DNA of 64,000 nucleotides, from NCBI RefSeq assembly GCF_958405895.1, contig NZ_CATZAR010000006.1. One strand, 5' to 3'. The DNA comes from Ralstonia thomasii (GTDB taxonomy: Bacteria; Pseudomonadota; Gammaproteobacteria; Burkholderiales; Burkholderiaceae). The translations under genes and the position numbers were made by a program. Below, piece by piece: positions 44,171 to 52,126 of the stretch. Under the pieces are notes generated by a model that worked only from the letters and a program-made list of their open reading frames with translations, was not told the origin of the DNA and made no database searches. Positions within the stretch are counted from its first letter, which is position 1; each line of letters starts with the position of its first letter.

Positions 44171-44881
44171 ATGGCCACCATCCTCGTTGTCGACGACGAA
44201 ATGGGTATCCGGGAGTTGCTCTCCGAAATCCTCGGAGACGAAGGGCACGTTGTTGAAGTCGCCGAGAACGCGCAGCGCGCGCGCGAATACCGCGCGAACG
44301 CAACGCCCGACCTCGTCCTGCTCGATATCTGGATGCCGGATACCGACGGCGTGACGCTGCTCAAGGAATGGGCATCGCAAGGTCTGCTGACCATGCCCGT
44401 CATCATGATGTCGGGCCACGCCACCATCGACACTGCTGTCGAGGCGACCAAGATCGGCGCGCTGAATTTCCTGGAGAAGCCCATCGCGCTGCAGAAACTG
44501 CTGACCGCGGTGGAGCAGGGGCTGTCGCGCAGCAAGGAAAAGCCGCGCTCGGCCACACCGGCTGCCGCTCCGGTGGCGGGACTCGCAGGCGCCATGCCAA
44601 ACGCCGCCGCAGGTACACCCGCCGCGCTCGAGCGCACCGACATCAATGGCGTACCGACCCGTGCAGCCGAAAGCGGCGGCATGCAGTTCTCGTTCGACAT
44701 GCCGCTGCGCGAGGCGCGCGACCTGTTTGAGCGCGCGTACTTCGAATATCACCTGCAGCGTGAAGGCGGCAGCATGACGCGCGTAGCAGAAAAGACCGGT
44801 CTGGAGCGGACTCACCTGTACCGAAAGCTCAAGCAACTGGGCGTCGAACTCTCGCGTAACAAGGGCGAACCGGCGACCTGA
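44171..44881 (+). CDS. ntrX: NtrX-like response regulator lacking the AAA+ domain
   Basis: A 236-residue regulator with a receiver domain (residues 1-120; acidic pocket D8-D9, phospho-acceptor D52 in LLDIWMPDTDG, switch K in LEKPIAL) and a C-terminal Fis-type helix-turn-helix (TRVAEKTGLERTHLYRKLKQLG). Canonical NtrX is about 450 residues and carries a sigma-54-activating AAA+ domain between these; here only a 50-residue Ala/Pro linker is present, with no GAFTGA loop. It therefore cannot drive sigma-54 open-complex formation and probably acts as an ordinary activator or repressor. No frameshift is visible. Confidence 0.9.
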   Translation: MATILVVDDEMGIRELLSEILGDEGHVVEVAENAQRAREYRANATPDLVLLDIWMPDTDGVTLLKEWASQGLLTMPVIMMSGHATIDTAVEATKIGALNFLEKPIALQKLLTAVEQGLSRSKEKPRSATPAAAPVAGLAGAMPNAAAGTPAALERTDINGVPTRAAESGGMQFSFDMPLREARDLFERAYFEYHLQREGGSMTRVAEKTGLERTHLYRKLKQLGVELSRNKGEPAT

Positions 44882-44903
44882 TCATCAAAGTGCTCGGAGG
44901 TAC

Positions 44904-44933
44904 TTGACGACAAGGCGCACACCCTGTCATACT
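44904..44933 (+). promoter_or_regulatory. Probable tRNA-Phe promoter
   Basis: TTGACG (44904-44909) and CATACT (44928-44933) are 18 bases apart. Transcription would start about 8 bases before the tRNA. Confidence 0.5.
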
Positions 44934-44948
44934 TGCTTTTCTTTGCTT

Positions 44949-45024
44949 GGCCCGGTAGCTCAGTTGGTAGAGCAGCGGATTGAAAATCCGCGTGTCGGTG
45001 GTTCGATTCCGCCCCAGGCCACCA
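44949..45024 (+). tRNA. tRNA-Phe (anticodon GAA)
   Basis: A 76-base cloverleaf with encoded CCA. The D-arm GCTC AGTTGGTA GAGC, anticodon stem around TTGAAAA (GAA at 44982-44984), variable loop and T-arm GGTGG TTCGATT CCGCC all fold. The acceptor stem pairs GGCCCGG with CCAGGCC, leaving one C-A mismatch at pair 5-68. A promoter and a terminator flank it. Confidence 0.97.
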
Positions 45025-45066
45025 AAATTCTTCGCTCTTCAAGATCGATTGATTTTGCAGAGCAAC

Positions 45067-45095
45067 AAAAAAGACCTCCTCGCGAGGTCTTTTTT
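45067..45095 (+). terminator. Terminator after tRNA-Phe
   Basis: A 12-base stem AAAAAAGACCTC / GAGGTCTTTTTT around CTCGC, with a run of six Us at its end. Confidence 0.9.
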
Positions 45096-45310
45096 CATTC
45101 CTGCGGCGCCATTCGCAGGCGCCCGCCCTCTCCCTTTTGCCGCTCCAGCCGCCGATCTGCGGCGCAGTGTCGCACTCACAAAAAATGTACCCGCACCTCT
45201 TGACGCAGCGCAGCTCAGGGTATACCTAGCGGCGCAAACTGCGCCAAACTGTCGCAGGTCTCGGTATAGTGACTCAACGCTATCAAACGGCAAGCACAAG
45301 GAGATTCTCC

Positions 45311-45616
45311 ATGGCACTCGTTGGCACCGGTCACCACCACTTCCATTTCCACGCTTTCGACGGCATCAGCCGCAAGACGCGGTTGACGTGGTTGCGCAAT
45401 GCCGCAGCGCTGATGTGTTTGATGGCCCTCGTCGCGGCCATGTGGGTGGGCGGCAATCTGTCAGCCTTGATGCATACGCCGCTCATGAGCGGGATCTCGT
45501 CGCTGGGCGCGGTGATGATTCTTGCCTGTACGTGCATGGCGCTGAGCCTGCTTGGCCTGATCGGGGCTGGGTTCTTCCAGCTCCGCATGGAGCAGGTCGA
45601 CGCACCGGCAACCTGA
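45311..45616 (+). CDS. Small two-helix membrane protein with His-rich N-terminus, unknown function
   Basis: A 101-residue protein with an excellent AAGGAG ribosome site. The N-terminus has a histidine cluster (GTGHHHFHFHAFDG), followed by a basic stretch and two hydrophobic segments (about residues 35-50 and 68-90). No family is recognised. A TATAGT -10 lies at 45265-45270, and a terminator follows, so it is an independent gene. The His cluster might bind a metal, which is speculation. Confidence 0.75.
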   Translation: MALVGTGHHHFHFHAFDGISRKTRLTWLRNAAALMCLMALVAAMWVGGNLSALMHTPLMSGISSLGAVMILACTCMALSLLGLIGAGFFQLRMEQVDAPAT

Positions 45617-45638
45617 GACACGCGCGCATCACACGCAC

Positions 45639-45666
45639 AACGGAGGCTTCGGCCTCCGTTTTTGTT
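45639..45666 (+). terminator. Terminator after the small membrane protein
   Basis: A 9-base stem AACGGAGGC / GCCTCCGTT closed by a TTCG tetraloop and followed by a U-run. Confidence 0.9.
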
Positions 45667-45740
45667 TGCCCGCCACGGCCGTACGCCTTGAGATGCGGCC
45701 GTTTTATTTTTTGCGCACCGCCGCCAAGGTGAATTCGGTA

Positions 45741-45786
45741 TTGACTCAACTGTTTCAAATAAGTAGTTTACGAAACAGTTGAATCA
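45741..45786. promoter_or_regulatory. Operator-promoter of the RpiR regulator gene
   Basis: TGACTCAACTGTTTC (45742-45756) and GAAACAGTTGAATCA (45772-45786) are inverted copies matching at 14 of 15 bases, 15 bases apart. TTGACT (45741-45746) and TAGTTT (45764-45769) give a -35/-10 pair with a 17-base spacer lying inside the repeat, so a bound regulator would block polymerase. TGTTTC/GAAACA resembles the half-sites of MurR/RpiR regulators. The probable target is the adjacent regulator and the genes behind it. Confidence 0.7.
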
Positions 45787-45799
45787 CCACGATCACCTC

Positions 45800-46708
45800 A
45801 TGACATTCGATGGGCTCATGCAGACGCTGCGCGACCGCGCGGGCGATCTGTCCCCGCAATTGCAGCGCGCCGCCATGTTGCTTGAGACGCACCAGCGCGA
45901 CATCGCGCTGCTCTCGATGCGGGACCTGGCGCGCCGCTGCGACCTGCCGCCGGCCACGTTCTCGCGCCTGGCACGCGCGCTGGGCTTTGATGACTTTGCC
46001 GCCCTGCGCGACATCTGCGTGAACCACCTGCGCCAACAGGCCGATGGCTTTGCCGGCCGCGCCAGCGCGTTGCAGGGCGACGATGCGGCAGGCGCATCAG
46101 ACGCCGAGCGCATCGGCATGACCATCGGTGCGCATGTGCAATCGGCGTTTTCGCCGGCCAACCTGGCGGCACTCGACACGGTGGCCGCCGCCCTCTGCAG
46201 GGCGCGCCGCGTCTTTTTGCTGGGCGCGCGCAGCTGCCTGGCGCTGACGCATGCGTTCGGCTATGCCGCCCAGCTGTTCGACGAGAAAGTCACGTTGTGC
46301 GCTGGCAGCGGCAACACGCTGGCCGACCCGCTGCGCTTTTGCGGCGAGGGCGACATTGTGGTGGCTGTCACCTTTGATCCCTACACGCGCGAAGTCATCG
46401 AGGCGATGCAGTACGCGCATGCGCGCGGGGCGCGCCTCGTGTACGTGACCGACAGCGCCATCGCCCCCGGCGCTGAACTGGCGTGGCAACACCTCGTCGC
46501 GCCTGTCGCCATTCCGTCGTTCTTCCATTCGCTGGCCGCACCGATGGCGCTGCTCGACGCGCTGCTGATGACGTGGTTCCGCCACGCCGGCCCAACGGCG
46601 CTCGCCCACCTGGCCGACAGCGACGCCCAGCTCAAGCAACAAGCCGCCTACGTGCGCAGCGCCCGCCGCAGTGAAGCGGCTGTCGCCGTGCCGCCCACCC
46701 AACGTTGA
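45800..46708 (+). CDS. RpiR/MurR-family transcriptional regulator
   Basis: A 302-residue regulator with an N-terminal helix-turn-helix (MRDLARRCDLPPATFSRLARALGF, residues about 40-65) and a C-terminal SIS domain (VFLLGARSCLALTHAFGYAAQL, then DIVVAVTFDPYTREVIE). The ATG at 45800 is preferred; a TTG at 45779 lies inside the operator arm. Family members sense sugar phosphates, but RpiR proteins beside amino-acid genes also exist. The next gene starts 16 bases later, so it probably autoregulates a four-gene operon. Confidence 0.88.
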   Translation: MTFDGLMQTLRDRAGDLSPQLQRAAMLLETHQRDIALLSMRDLARRCDLPPATFSRLARALGFDDFAALRDICVNHLRQQADGFAGRASALQGDDAAGASDAERIGMTIGAHVQSAFSPANLAALDTVAAALCRARRVFLLGARSCLALTHAFGYAAQLFDEKVTLCAGSGNTLADPLRFCGEGDIVVAVTFDPYTREVIEAMQYAHARGARLVYVTDSAIAPGAELAWQHLVAPVAIPSFFHSLAAPMALLDALLMTWFRHAGPTALAHLADSDAQLKQQAAYVRSARRSEAAVAVPPTQR

Positions 46709-46724
46709 CCGTTCCCGATCGCCC

Positions 46725-48080
46725 ATGACACCGTCCACCACCTCCGTCTTCCACCGCGACCCACGCAAGACGCTGCCCACCGCTGTCGGCGGCGATGGCA
46801 TGACCCTCATCGACTCCGACGGCAAGCGCTATCTCGACGCCTGCGGCGGTGCCGCCGTTTCGTGTCTCGGCCACGGCCACCCGCGCGTGGTGGACGCCAT
46901 CTGCAAGCAGGTGCGCGCGCTGGCTTATGCGCACACGTCTTTCTTCACGACGGACGCGGCCGAAGAACTGGCCGCACGCCTGGCCGCTGCGGCACCGGGC
47001 GATCTGGACCACGTGTACTTCGTCTCCGGCGGTTCGGAAGCGATTGAAGCGGCGCTGAAACTCGCACGCCAATACTTCGTTGAGATCGGCCAGCCGCAGC
47101 GCCAGTACTTCATCGCACGGCGCCAGAGCTATCACGGCAACACGCTGGGCGCACTGGCGATTGGCGGTAACGCATGGCGCCGGGAACCCTTCCTGCCGCT
47201 GCTAGTGCCTGCCCACCATGTATCCCCTTGCTATGCGTATCGCGAGCGCCTGGATGGCGAGAGCGACGCGCAATACGTGCAGCGCCTGGCCGATGAACTG
47301 GACGCGAAGATCGTCGAACTCGGCACGGAGAACGTCGCGGCCTTCGTCGCCGAGACGGTGGTGGGCGCCACGGCCGGCGCGGTGCCGCCGGTGGGTGACT
47401 ACTTCCGCAAGATCCGCACAGTGTGCGATCGCCACGGCGTGCTGCTGTTGCTCGATGAGGTGATGTCCGGCATGGGGCGCACCGGCTACCTGTTCGCCTG
47501 CGAGGAAGATGGTGTGGTGCCAGACATGGTCGCCATTGCCAAGGGGCTGGGCGGCGGGTATCAGCCGATCGGCGCGACGCTGGTGAATCGCCGCATTGTC
47601 GACGCGATCACGAAAGGCAGCGGCTTCTTCCAGCATGGCCACACTTACATTGGCCACGCGACTGCGTGCGCGGCGGCGCTGGAAGTGCAGAAGGTGATCG
47701 AAGAAGAGAACCTGCTTGCCAACGTGCAGGCGCGTGGCGAGCAACTGCGTGCAGCGCTGCGTGCACGCTTTGCCGACCACGCCCACGTAGGCGACGTACG
47801 CGGGCGCGGGCTGTTCATCGGCGTGGAGCTGGTAGCGGATCGCGCAACCAAGGCGCCGCTGGCACCTGCATGCAAGACGCACGCGCGCGTGAAGGCCGAA
47901 GCGATGCAGCGCGGCCTGATGGTGTATCCGATGGGCGGCACGATTGACGGACGGCGCGGTGACCACATCCTGCTGGCGCCGCCGTTCATCGCCACCGCTC
48001 AGGACATCGACGCCATCGTCGAACGCTTGGGCGATGCGGTTGACGCCGCCACCACCAAGGCGCTGGAGGCCGCGTGGTGA
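46725..48080 (+). CDS. Class III PLP-dependent aminotransferase
   Basis: A 451-residue fold-type I transaminase. The PLP lysine is K273 in AIAKGLGGGYQPIGA, the phosphate-cup residues lie in SGGSEAIEAALKLARQ, and LLLLDEVMSGMGRTG holds the ring-binding aspartate. Class III members act on omega- or beta-amino groups, such as beta-alanine, GABA or ornithine. Its stop overlaps the start of the BKACE gene. A keto product made here could pass to that enzyme. Confidence 0.9.
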   Translation: MTPSTTSVFHRDPRKTLPTAVGGDGMTLIDSDGKRYLDACGGAAVSCLGHGHPRVVDAICKQVRALAYAHTSFFTTDAAEELAARLAAAAPGDLDHVYFVSGGSEAIEAALKLARQYFVEIGQPQRQYFIARRQSYHGNTLGALAIGGNAWRREPFLPLLVPAHHVSPCYAYRERLDGESDAQYVQRLADELDAKIVELGTENVAAFVAETVVGATAGAVPPVGDYFRKIRTVCDRHGVLLLLDEVMSGMGRTGYLFACEEDGVVPDMVAIAKGLGGGYQPIGATLVNRRIVDAITKGSGFFQHGHTYIGHATACAAALEVQKVIEEENLLANVQARGEQLRAALRARFADHAHVGDVRGRGLFIGVELVADRATKAPLAPACKTHARVKAEAMQRGLMVYPMGGTIDGRRGDHILLAPPFIATAQDIDAIVERLGDAVDAATTKALEAAW

Positions 48081-48910
48081 CCCGGCCCATCGCCATCGCC
48101 GTTGCGCCCAACGGTGCGCGCAAGACGCACGCCGATCATCCCGCACTGCCGATCACGCCCGACGAACTGGCCGCCTGCGCACGCCAATGCGTGGATGCCG
48201 GCGCCGCGATGCTGCATCTGCATGTGCGCCGCGCCGACGGCACGCATAGCCTGGAGCCTGACGACTACCGTCCGGCCATCGCCGCCGTGCAACGAGCCGT
48301 GGGCGATGCGCTGGTGATTCAGATCACCACCGAGGCCGTTGGCATCTACACGCCCGAACAGCAGATGGCATCGGTGCGTGCGCTGCAGCCCGAAGCGATT
48401 TCCGCCGCGCTGCGCGAACTGGCACCGGATGCCGCGCACGACGCGCAAGCCGCGCGTTTCTTTGGTGAGCTTGCCGCCGCGCACACGGCGATCCAGTACA
48501 TCCTCTATTCCGCTGACGACGTGATGCGCTACCGCGACCTGCGCACACGCGGCGTGCTGCCCGACACGCCGCACTGGGTGCTGTTCGTGCTCGGCCGCTA
48601 CAGCGCCGGCCAGCGCTCCGATCCCACCGACCTGTTGCCCTTCCTGCAAGCGTGGACCGACGGCGGTGCCATCACCGCCAACGTGCCTTGGGCGATGTGT
48701 GCGTTCGGCCCGCGTGAAGCCGAATGCGCGCTCAGCGCAGCGCTGCTCGGCGGCCATGCGCGCCTGGGGTTCGAAAACAACATGGCGCTGCCCGACGGCA
48801 GCACGGCGCCCGACAACGCGGCGCTCGTCCGCAACCTGCGGCGGCATCTCGACGCGCTGCACCTGCCGCTGGCCAGCGCGGCAGAGTTGCGCAACTGGTT
48901 CGGCCGATAA
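48077..48910 (+). CDS. Beta-keto acid cleavage enzyme family protein (BKACE, formerly DUF849)
   Basis: A 277-residue TIM-barrel enzyme. BKACE proteins transfer an acetyl unit between a beta-keto acid and acetyl-CoA, giving acetoacetate and a new acyl-CoA. The metal-binding HLHVR lies near residue 48, TTEAVG near 95, and the GFENN glutamate near 235. The start is a GTG overlapping the aminotransferase stop (GTGA); a GTG three bases earlier is equally possible. The tight coupling to a transaminase suggests that the beta-keto acid comes from a beta-amino acid. Confidence 0.87.
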   Translation: MTRPIAIAVAPNGARKTHADHPALPITPDELAACARQCVDAGAAMLHLHVRRADGTHSLEPDDYRPAIAAVQRAVGDALVIQITTEAVGIYTPEQQMASVRALQPEAISAALRELAPDAAHDAQAARFFGELAAAHTAIQYILYSADDVMRYRDLRTRGVLPDTPHWVLFVLGRYSAGQRSDPTDLLPFLQAWTDGGAITANVPWAMCAFGPREAECALSAALLGGHARLGFENNMALPDGSTAPDNAALVRNLRRHLDALHLPLASAAELRNWFGR

Positions 48911-48993
48911 GACGCTCCGCATTCATCGCCACGAAGTCAAAGCACAGACGGCCGCAACACAACAGGCCGCGCACCACAACCATTGGAGGAAAG

Positions 48994-49899
48994 ATGCGTT
49001 TGACCACCCGCTGTATCCGAACCTTCCCGCTGGCACTGGCCAGCCTACTCGCGATCGGCGCGCACGCGCAGGCGCTGGACGGCACGCTGAAGAAAATCCA
49101 GGACAGCAACACGATCCTGATCGGCGTGCGCGAATCGTCGATTCCGTTTTCTTACCGCGACAGCAAGAACGAGATCGTCGGTTTCTCGGCAGACCTCTGC
49201 TCGCGCGTGATCGACGCCGTCAGGAAGAAGACGGGCAAGCCCAACCTGGACATCAAGCACATTCCGGTGACGTCGCAGAACCGGACATCGCTGGTGCAGA
49301 ACGGCTCGGTGGACCTCGAGTGCGGCGTGACCACGCACCTGAAATCACGCGAGCAGCAGACGGCGTTTTCGACCACCTTCTTCATCGCCGGCACGCGCCT
49401 GCTGACCAACGTGAAATCGGGCGTAAAGGATTTCCCGGACCTGGCGGGCAAGTCGGTGATCACCAACGCGGGCACGACGTCGGAACGCATCCTGCGCAGG
49501 ATGAACGACGAGAAGAAGATGAACATGAACGTGATCAGCGGCAAGGATTACGGTGAATCGTTCCTCACGCTGCAGAGCGGCCGCGTGGCGGCGTTCATGA
49601 TGGATGACGTGCTGCTGGCCGGCGCACGCACGCTGGCGCAGAAGCCCGACGACTGGGTCGTGACCGGCACGCCGCAGTCGTTCGAAGCCTACGGCTTCAT
49701 GCTGCGCCGCGACGATCCTCAGTTCAAGAAGCTGGTGGACGACACGATGGCCGGCGTGATGAAAAGCGGCGAGGTCAAAGCACTGTACGCCAAGTGGTTC
49801 GAGAAGCCGGTACCGCCCAAGAACCTGAACTTCAATTTCCCGATGAACGATCAGTTGAAGGCGCTGTACGCCAACCCGAACGACACGCCGTTCGAGTGA
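48994..49899 (+). CDS. Periplasmic amino-acid-binding protein, family 3 (glutamate/aspartate type)
   Basis: A 301-residue exported binding protein of the SBP_bac_3 family. The signal peptide ends at AHAQA, and the mature part shows IGVRESSIPFSYRDSKNEIVGFSADLC, NRTSLVQNGSVDLECG and the GTTSERILRRM hinge, most like glutamate/aspartate-binding GltI. GGAGGA precedes the ATG. No permease or ATPase gene is nearby. It is the last gene of the RpiR-transaminase-BKACE cluster, so it may bring in the substrate of that pathway. Confidence 0.9.
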   Translation: MRLTTRCIRTFPLALASLLAIGAHAQALDGTLKKIQDSNTILIGVRESSIPFSYRDSKNEIVGFSADLCSRVIDAVRKKTGKPNLDIKHIPVTSQNRTSLVQNGSVDLECGVTTHLKSREQQTAFSTTFFIAGTRLLTNVKSGVKDFPDLAGKSVITNAGTTSERILRRMNDEKKMNMNVISGKDYGESFLTLQSGRVAAFMMDDVLLAGARTLAQKPDDWVVTGTPQSFEAYGFMLRRDDPQFKKLVDDTMAGVMKSGEVKALYAKWFEKPVPPKNLNFNFPMNDQLKALYANPNDTPFE

Positions 49900-49929
49900 G
49901 CGGCCGCATGGCCGGCTCCGGTTGACGAC

Positions 49930-51216
49930 CTAGACGCCGGCCTGTGCAACGGCCTCGATGCGCGCCTGATGCACGGCCTGCTTGATGTGCGCCGGGTTGT
50001 CGGCATAGCGCTTTGCGACGGCGCCAGCATCGATCGACGATGCAGCCGCCAGCGCGCGCAGCAGGCGCTCCGTCTGTGGATAGCTGCGGTCTTCAAACCC
50101 GAGACGACCGCGCGCATCGGCCTCGCACGCCTGCAGGGCCTGACGAAAACGATCGGGCTTGCGCAGGGCGTCGCAACGCTCAAGCAGGCGTACCAGCGCT
50201 GCCGCATCAAAGCCATCGCAGCGGTGAATGTTGCCGTGCTCGCGCGCCACCACCAGGGCGAGCTCGCGGCACTCTGTCGGCACACGCAGGCGCTGGCAGA
50301 CGGCTTCGATCAGCGGCACGCTGCGCCCTTCGTGGCCGATGTGGCGCGGCAAGATGTCGTCGGGGGTGGTGCCCTTACCGAGGTCATGCACCAGCGCGGC
50401 AAAGCGTACCGGCAGCGACGTCGCCATCGCAGCAGCGGTTTCGATCACCATCATGGTGTGCACGCCGGTGTCGACTTCGGGGTGGTAGTCGGCGCGCTGC
50501 GGCACGCCCCACAGCCGGTCAAGTTCGGGCAGCAGGCGCACCAGCGCACCGCAGTCACGCAGCACGGCAAACATGCGCTGCGGATGCGCCTCCATCAGGC
50601 CTCGGGCAATTTCCTGCCACACCCGCTCGGGCACCAGCGCATCGACTTCGCCGGCCTGCACCATGCGCTGCATCAGCGCGTTGGTTTCGGGTGCGACATG
50701 AAAATCGGCAAAGCGCGCAGCAAACCGCGCCAGCCGCAGGATGCGCACCGGATCCTCCATGAACGCATCGGATACATGCCGGAACGTGCGCGAGGCCAGA
50801 TCAGCCTGCCCTCCATACGGATCGACGACGGGGCCCACCAGCGCGCCGTCTTCCGCCACGCGCTGCGCCATCGCGTTGATGGTCAGGTCGCGGCGGATGA
50901 GGTCGTCTTCGAGCGTGACGTCCGGTGCGTAGTAGACCGAAAAACCCTTGTAACCGGCAGCCGTCTTGCGCTCGGTGCGGGCGAGCGCGTATTCGGCTTG
51001 CGTGGCCGGGTGCAGGAACACCGGAAAATCCTTGCCGACGGCGCGGAAGCCACGCGCCTCCATATCTTCGGGCGTGGCCCCGACCACAACGTAGTCCCGG
51101 TCCTGCACCGGCAACCCGAGCAGCGCGTCACGAATGGCGCCGCCCACGGCATACACATCCAGCCCGTGCGTGGCTGGATCGACGATGGCTTCCGTCTGTG
51201 ATGCGCGTTCCGTCAT
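49930..51216 (-). CDS. cca: Multifunctional CCA-adding tRNA nucleotidyltransferase
   Basis: A 428-residue enzyme that adds or repairs the tRNA 3' CCA. The polymerase head reads YAVGGAIRDALLG and RDYVVVGATPEDM, RRDLTINAMA is present, and the C-terminal HD phosphohydrolase domain shows AALVHDLGKGTTP, as in the bacterial multifunctional form. Its ATG overlaps the GST stop (ATGA). It converges on the binding-protein gene across 30 bases. Confidence 0.95.
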   Translation of the reverse strand: MTERASQTEAIVDPATHGLDVYAVGGAIRDALLGLPVQDRDYVVVGATPEDMEARGFRAVGKDFPVFLHPATQAEYALARTERKTAAGYKGFSVYYAPDVTLEDDLIRRDLTINAMAQRVAEDGALVGPVVDPYGGQADLASRTFRHVSDAFMEDPVRILRLARFAARFADFHVAPETNALMQRMVQAGEVDALVPERVWQEIARGLMEAHPQRMFAVLRDCGALVRLLPELDRLWGVPQRADYHPEVDTGVHTMMVIETAAAMATSLPVRFAALVHDLGKGTTPDDILPRHIGHEGRSVPLIEAVCQRLRVPTECRELALVVAREHGNIHRCDGFDAAALVRLLERCDALRKPDRFRQALQACEADARGRLGFEDRSYPQTERLLRALAAASSIDAGAVAKRYADNPAHIKQAVHQARIEAVAQAGV

Positions 51217-51902
51217 TGATTGGCGGCAACCAGCGTGTCTTCGTCCGGCGCAGTGCGGTACGGCTCGTCGTCGGCGAGGAAGTCATGCTCGGCGCGCGCA
51301 CCGTCGATCCATTCCTGCATGGCGGGCAGGTTGAGGATGGAGTCGGCGTAGGCCTTGGCGGCCTCCGGCAGACGTACACCATACGTGGCGAAGCGGCTGA
51401 CCACCGGCGCGTAGAACGCATCGGCCACCGTGAAGTGGCCGAACAGGAACGGGCCTTCTGCCGCGTACTTCTGGCGCAGCTCGGTCCACATAGCGGCAAT
51501 GCGGTCGATGTCGCGCTGCACCGCCACGTTCCAGCCCATGCCGGGCAGCACGGCCGTCACGTTCATCGGCATGTTGTTGCGCAGGTTGGTGAAGCCGCTG
51601 TGCATTTCAGCGCAGATCGAGCGGGCATGCGCGCGGGCCTTCGGGTCAGCCGGCCACAGTTGCGCGCGCGGAAAGCGCTCAGCCAGCGTCTCGCAGATGG
51701 CGAGCGAATCCCACACGTTCATGTCGCCGTCCACCAAGACCGGCACGCGGCCGGCGGGCGAATGGCGTGCCACGTCGGCGGCAAAGGTCTCGCTCAGCAG
51801 GCGCACGCGGATCTCTTCGAACGGAATGCCGGCCTGCTTGGCGAGCAGCCACGGCCGTAGCGACCACGACGAATAGTTCTTGTTGCCGATGACCAGTTTC
51901 AT
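51213..51902 (-). CDS. Glutathione S-transferase family protein
   Basis: A 229-residue GST. The N-terminal thioredoxin fold has the glutathione-contacting NYSSWSLRPWLLAKQAGI and RVPVLVDGDMNVWDSLAICE; the C-terminal all-helical domain is complete. The cis-proline is in GRVPVL. It is translationally coupled to cca. The catalysed reaction is unknown. The 224 bases upstream hold no clear gene. Confidence 0.9.
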   Translation of the reverse strand: MKLVIGNKNYSSWSLRPWLLAKQAGIPFEEIRVRLLSETFAADVARHSPAGRVPVLVDGDMNVWDSLAICETLAERFPRAQLWPADPKARAHARSICAEMHSGFTNLRNNMPMNVTAVLPGMGWNVAVQRDIDRIAAMWTELRQKYAAEGPFLFGHFTVADAFYAPVVSRFATYGVRLPEAAKAYADSILNLPAMQEWIDGARAEHDFLADDEPYRTAPDEDTLVAANQ

Positions 51903-52126
51903 GATTCCCGTCCTTGGAGAGTGCACTGCAATTGTTGTGGGAGCCCGCCAGCATCGCGCAGGAATGCCGGGCGCTCTAGTTTTGTTGTATCGGAAGCGGC
52001 GAGCGGCAGCGCGAAGGCGAGCGAACCATTCTAGCCCTGCGCTGCAGCGCCACAAAATGAAACGGATTGGCCACGGTTGTGAAGCGGATTCACAAACAGG
52101 GCGAATCCTCCGCGTTTCCGTAGCGG

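Noticed and set aside
45779..45799. TTG at 45779 as the RpiR start codon.
   Set aside because: It lies inside the right arm of the operator and within a few bases of the predicted transcription start, leaving no leader for a ribosome.
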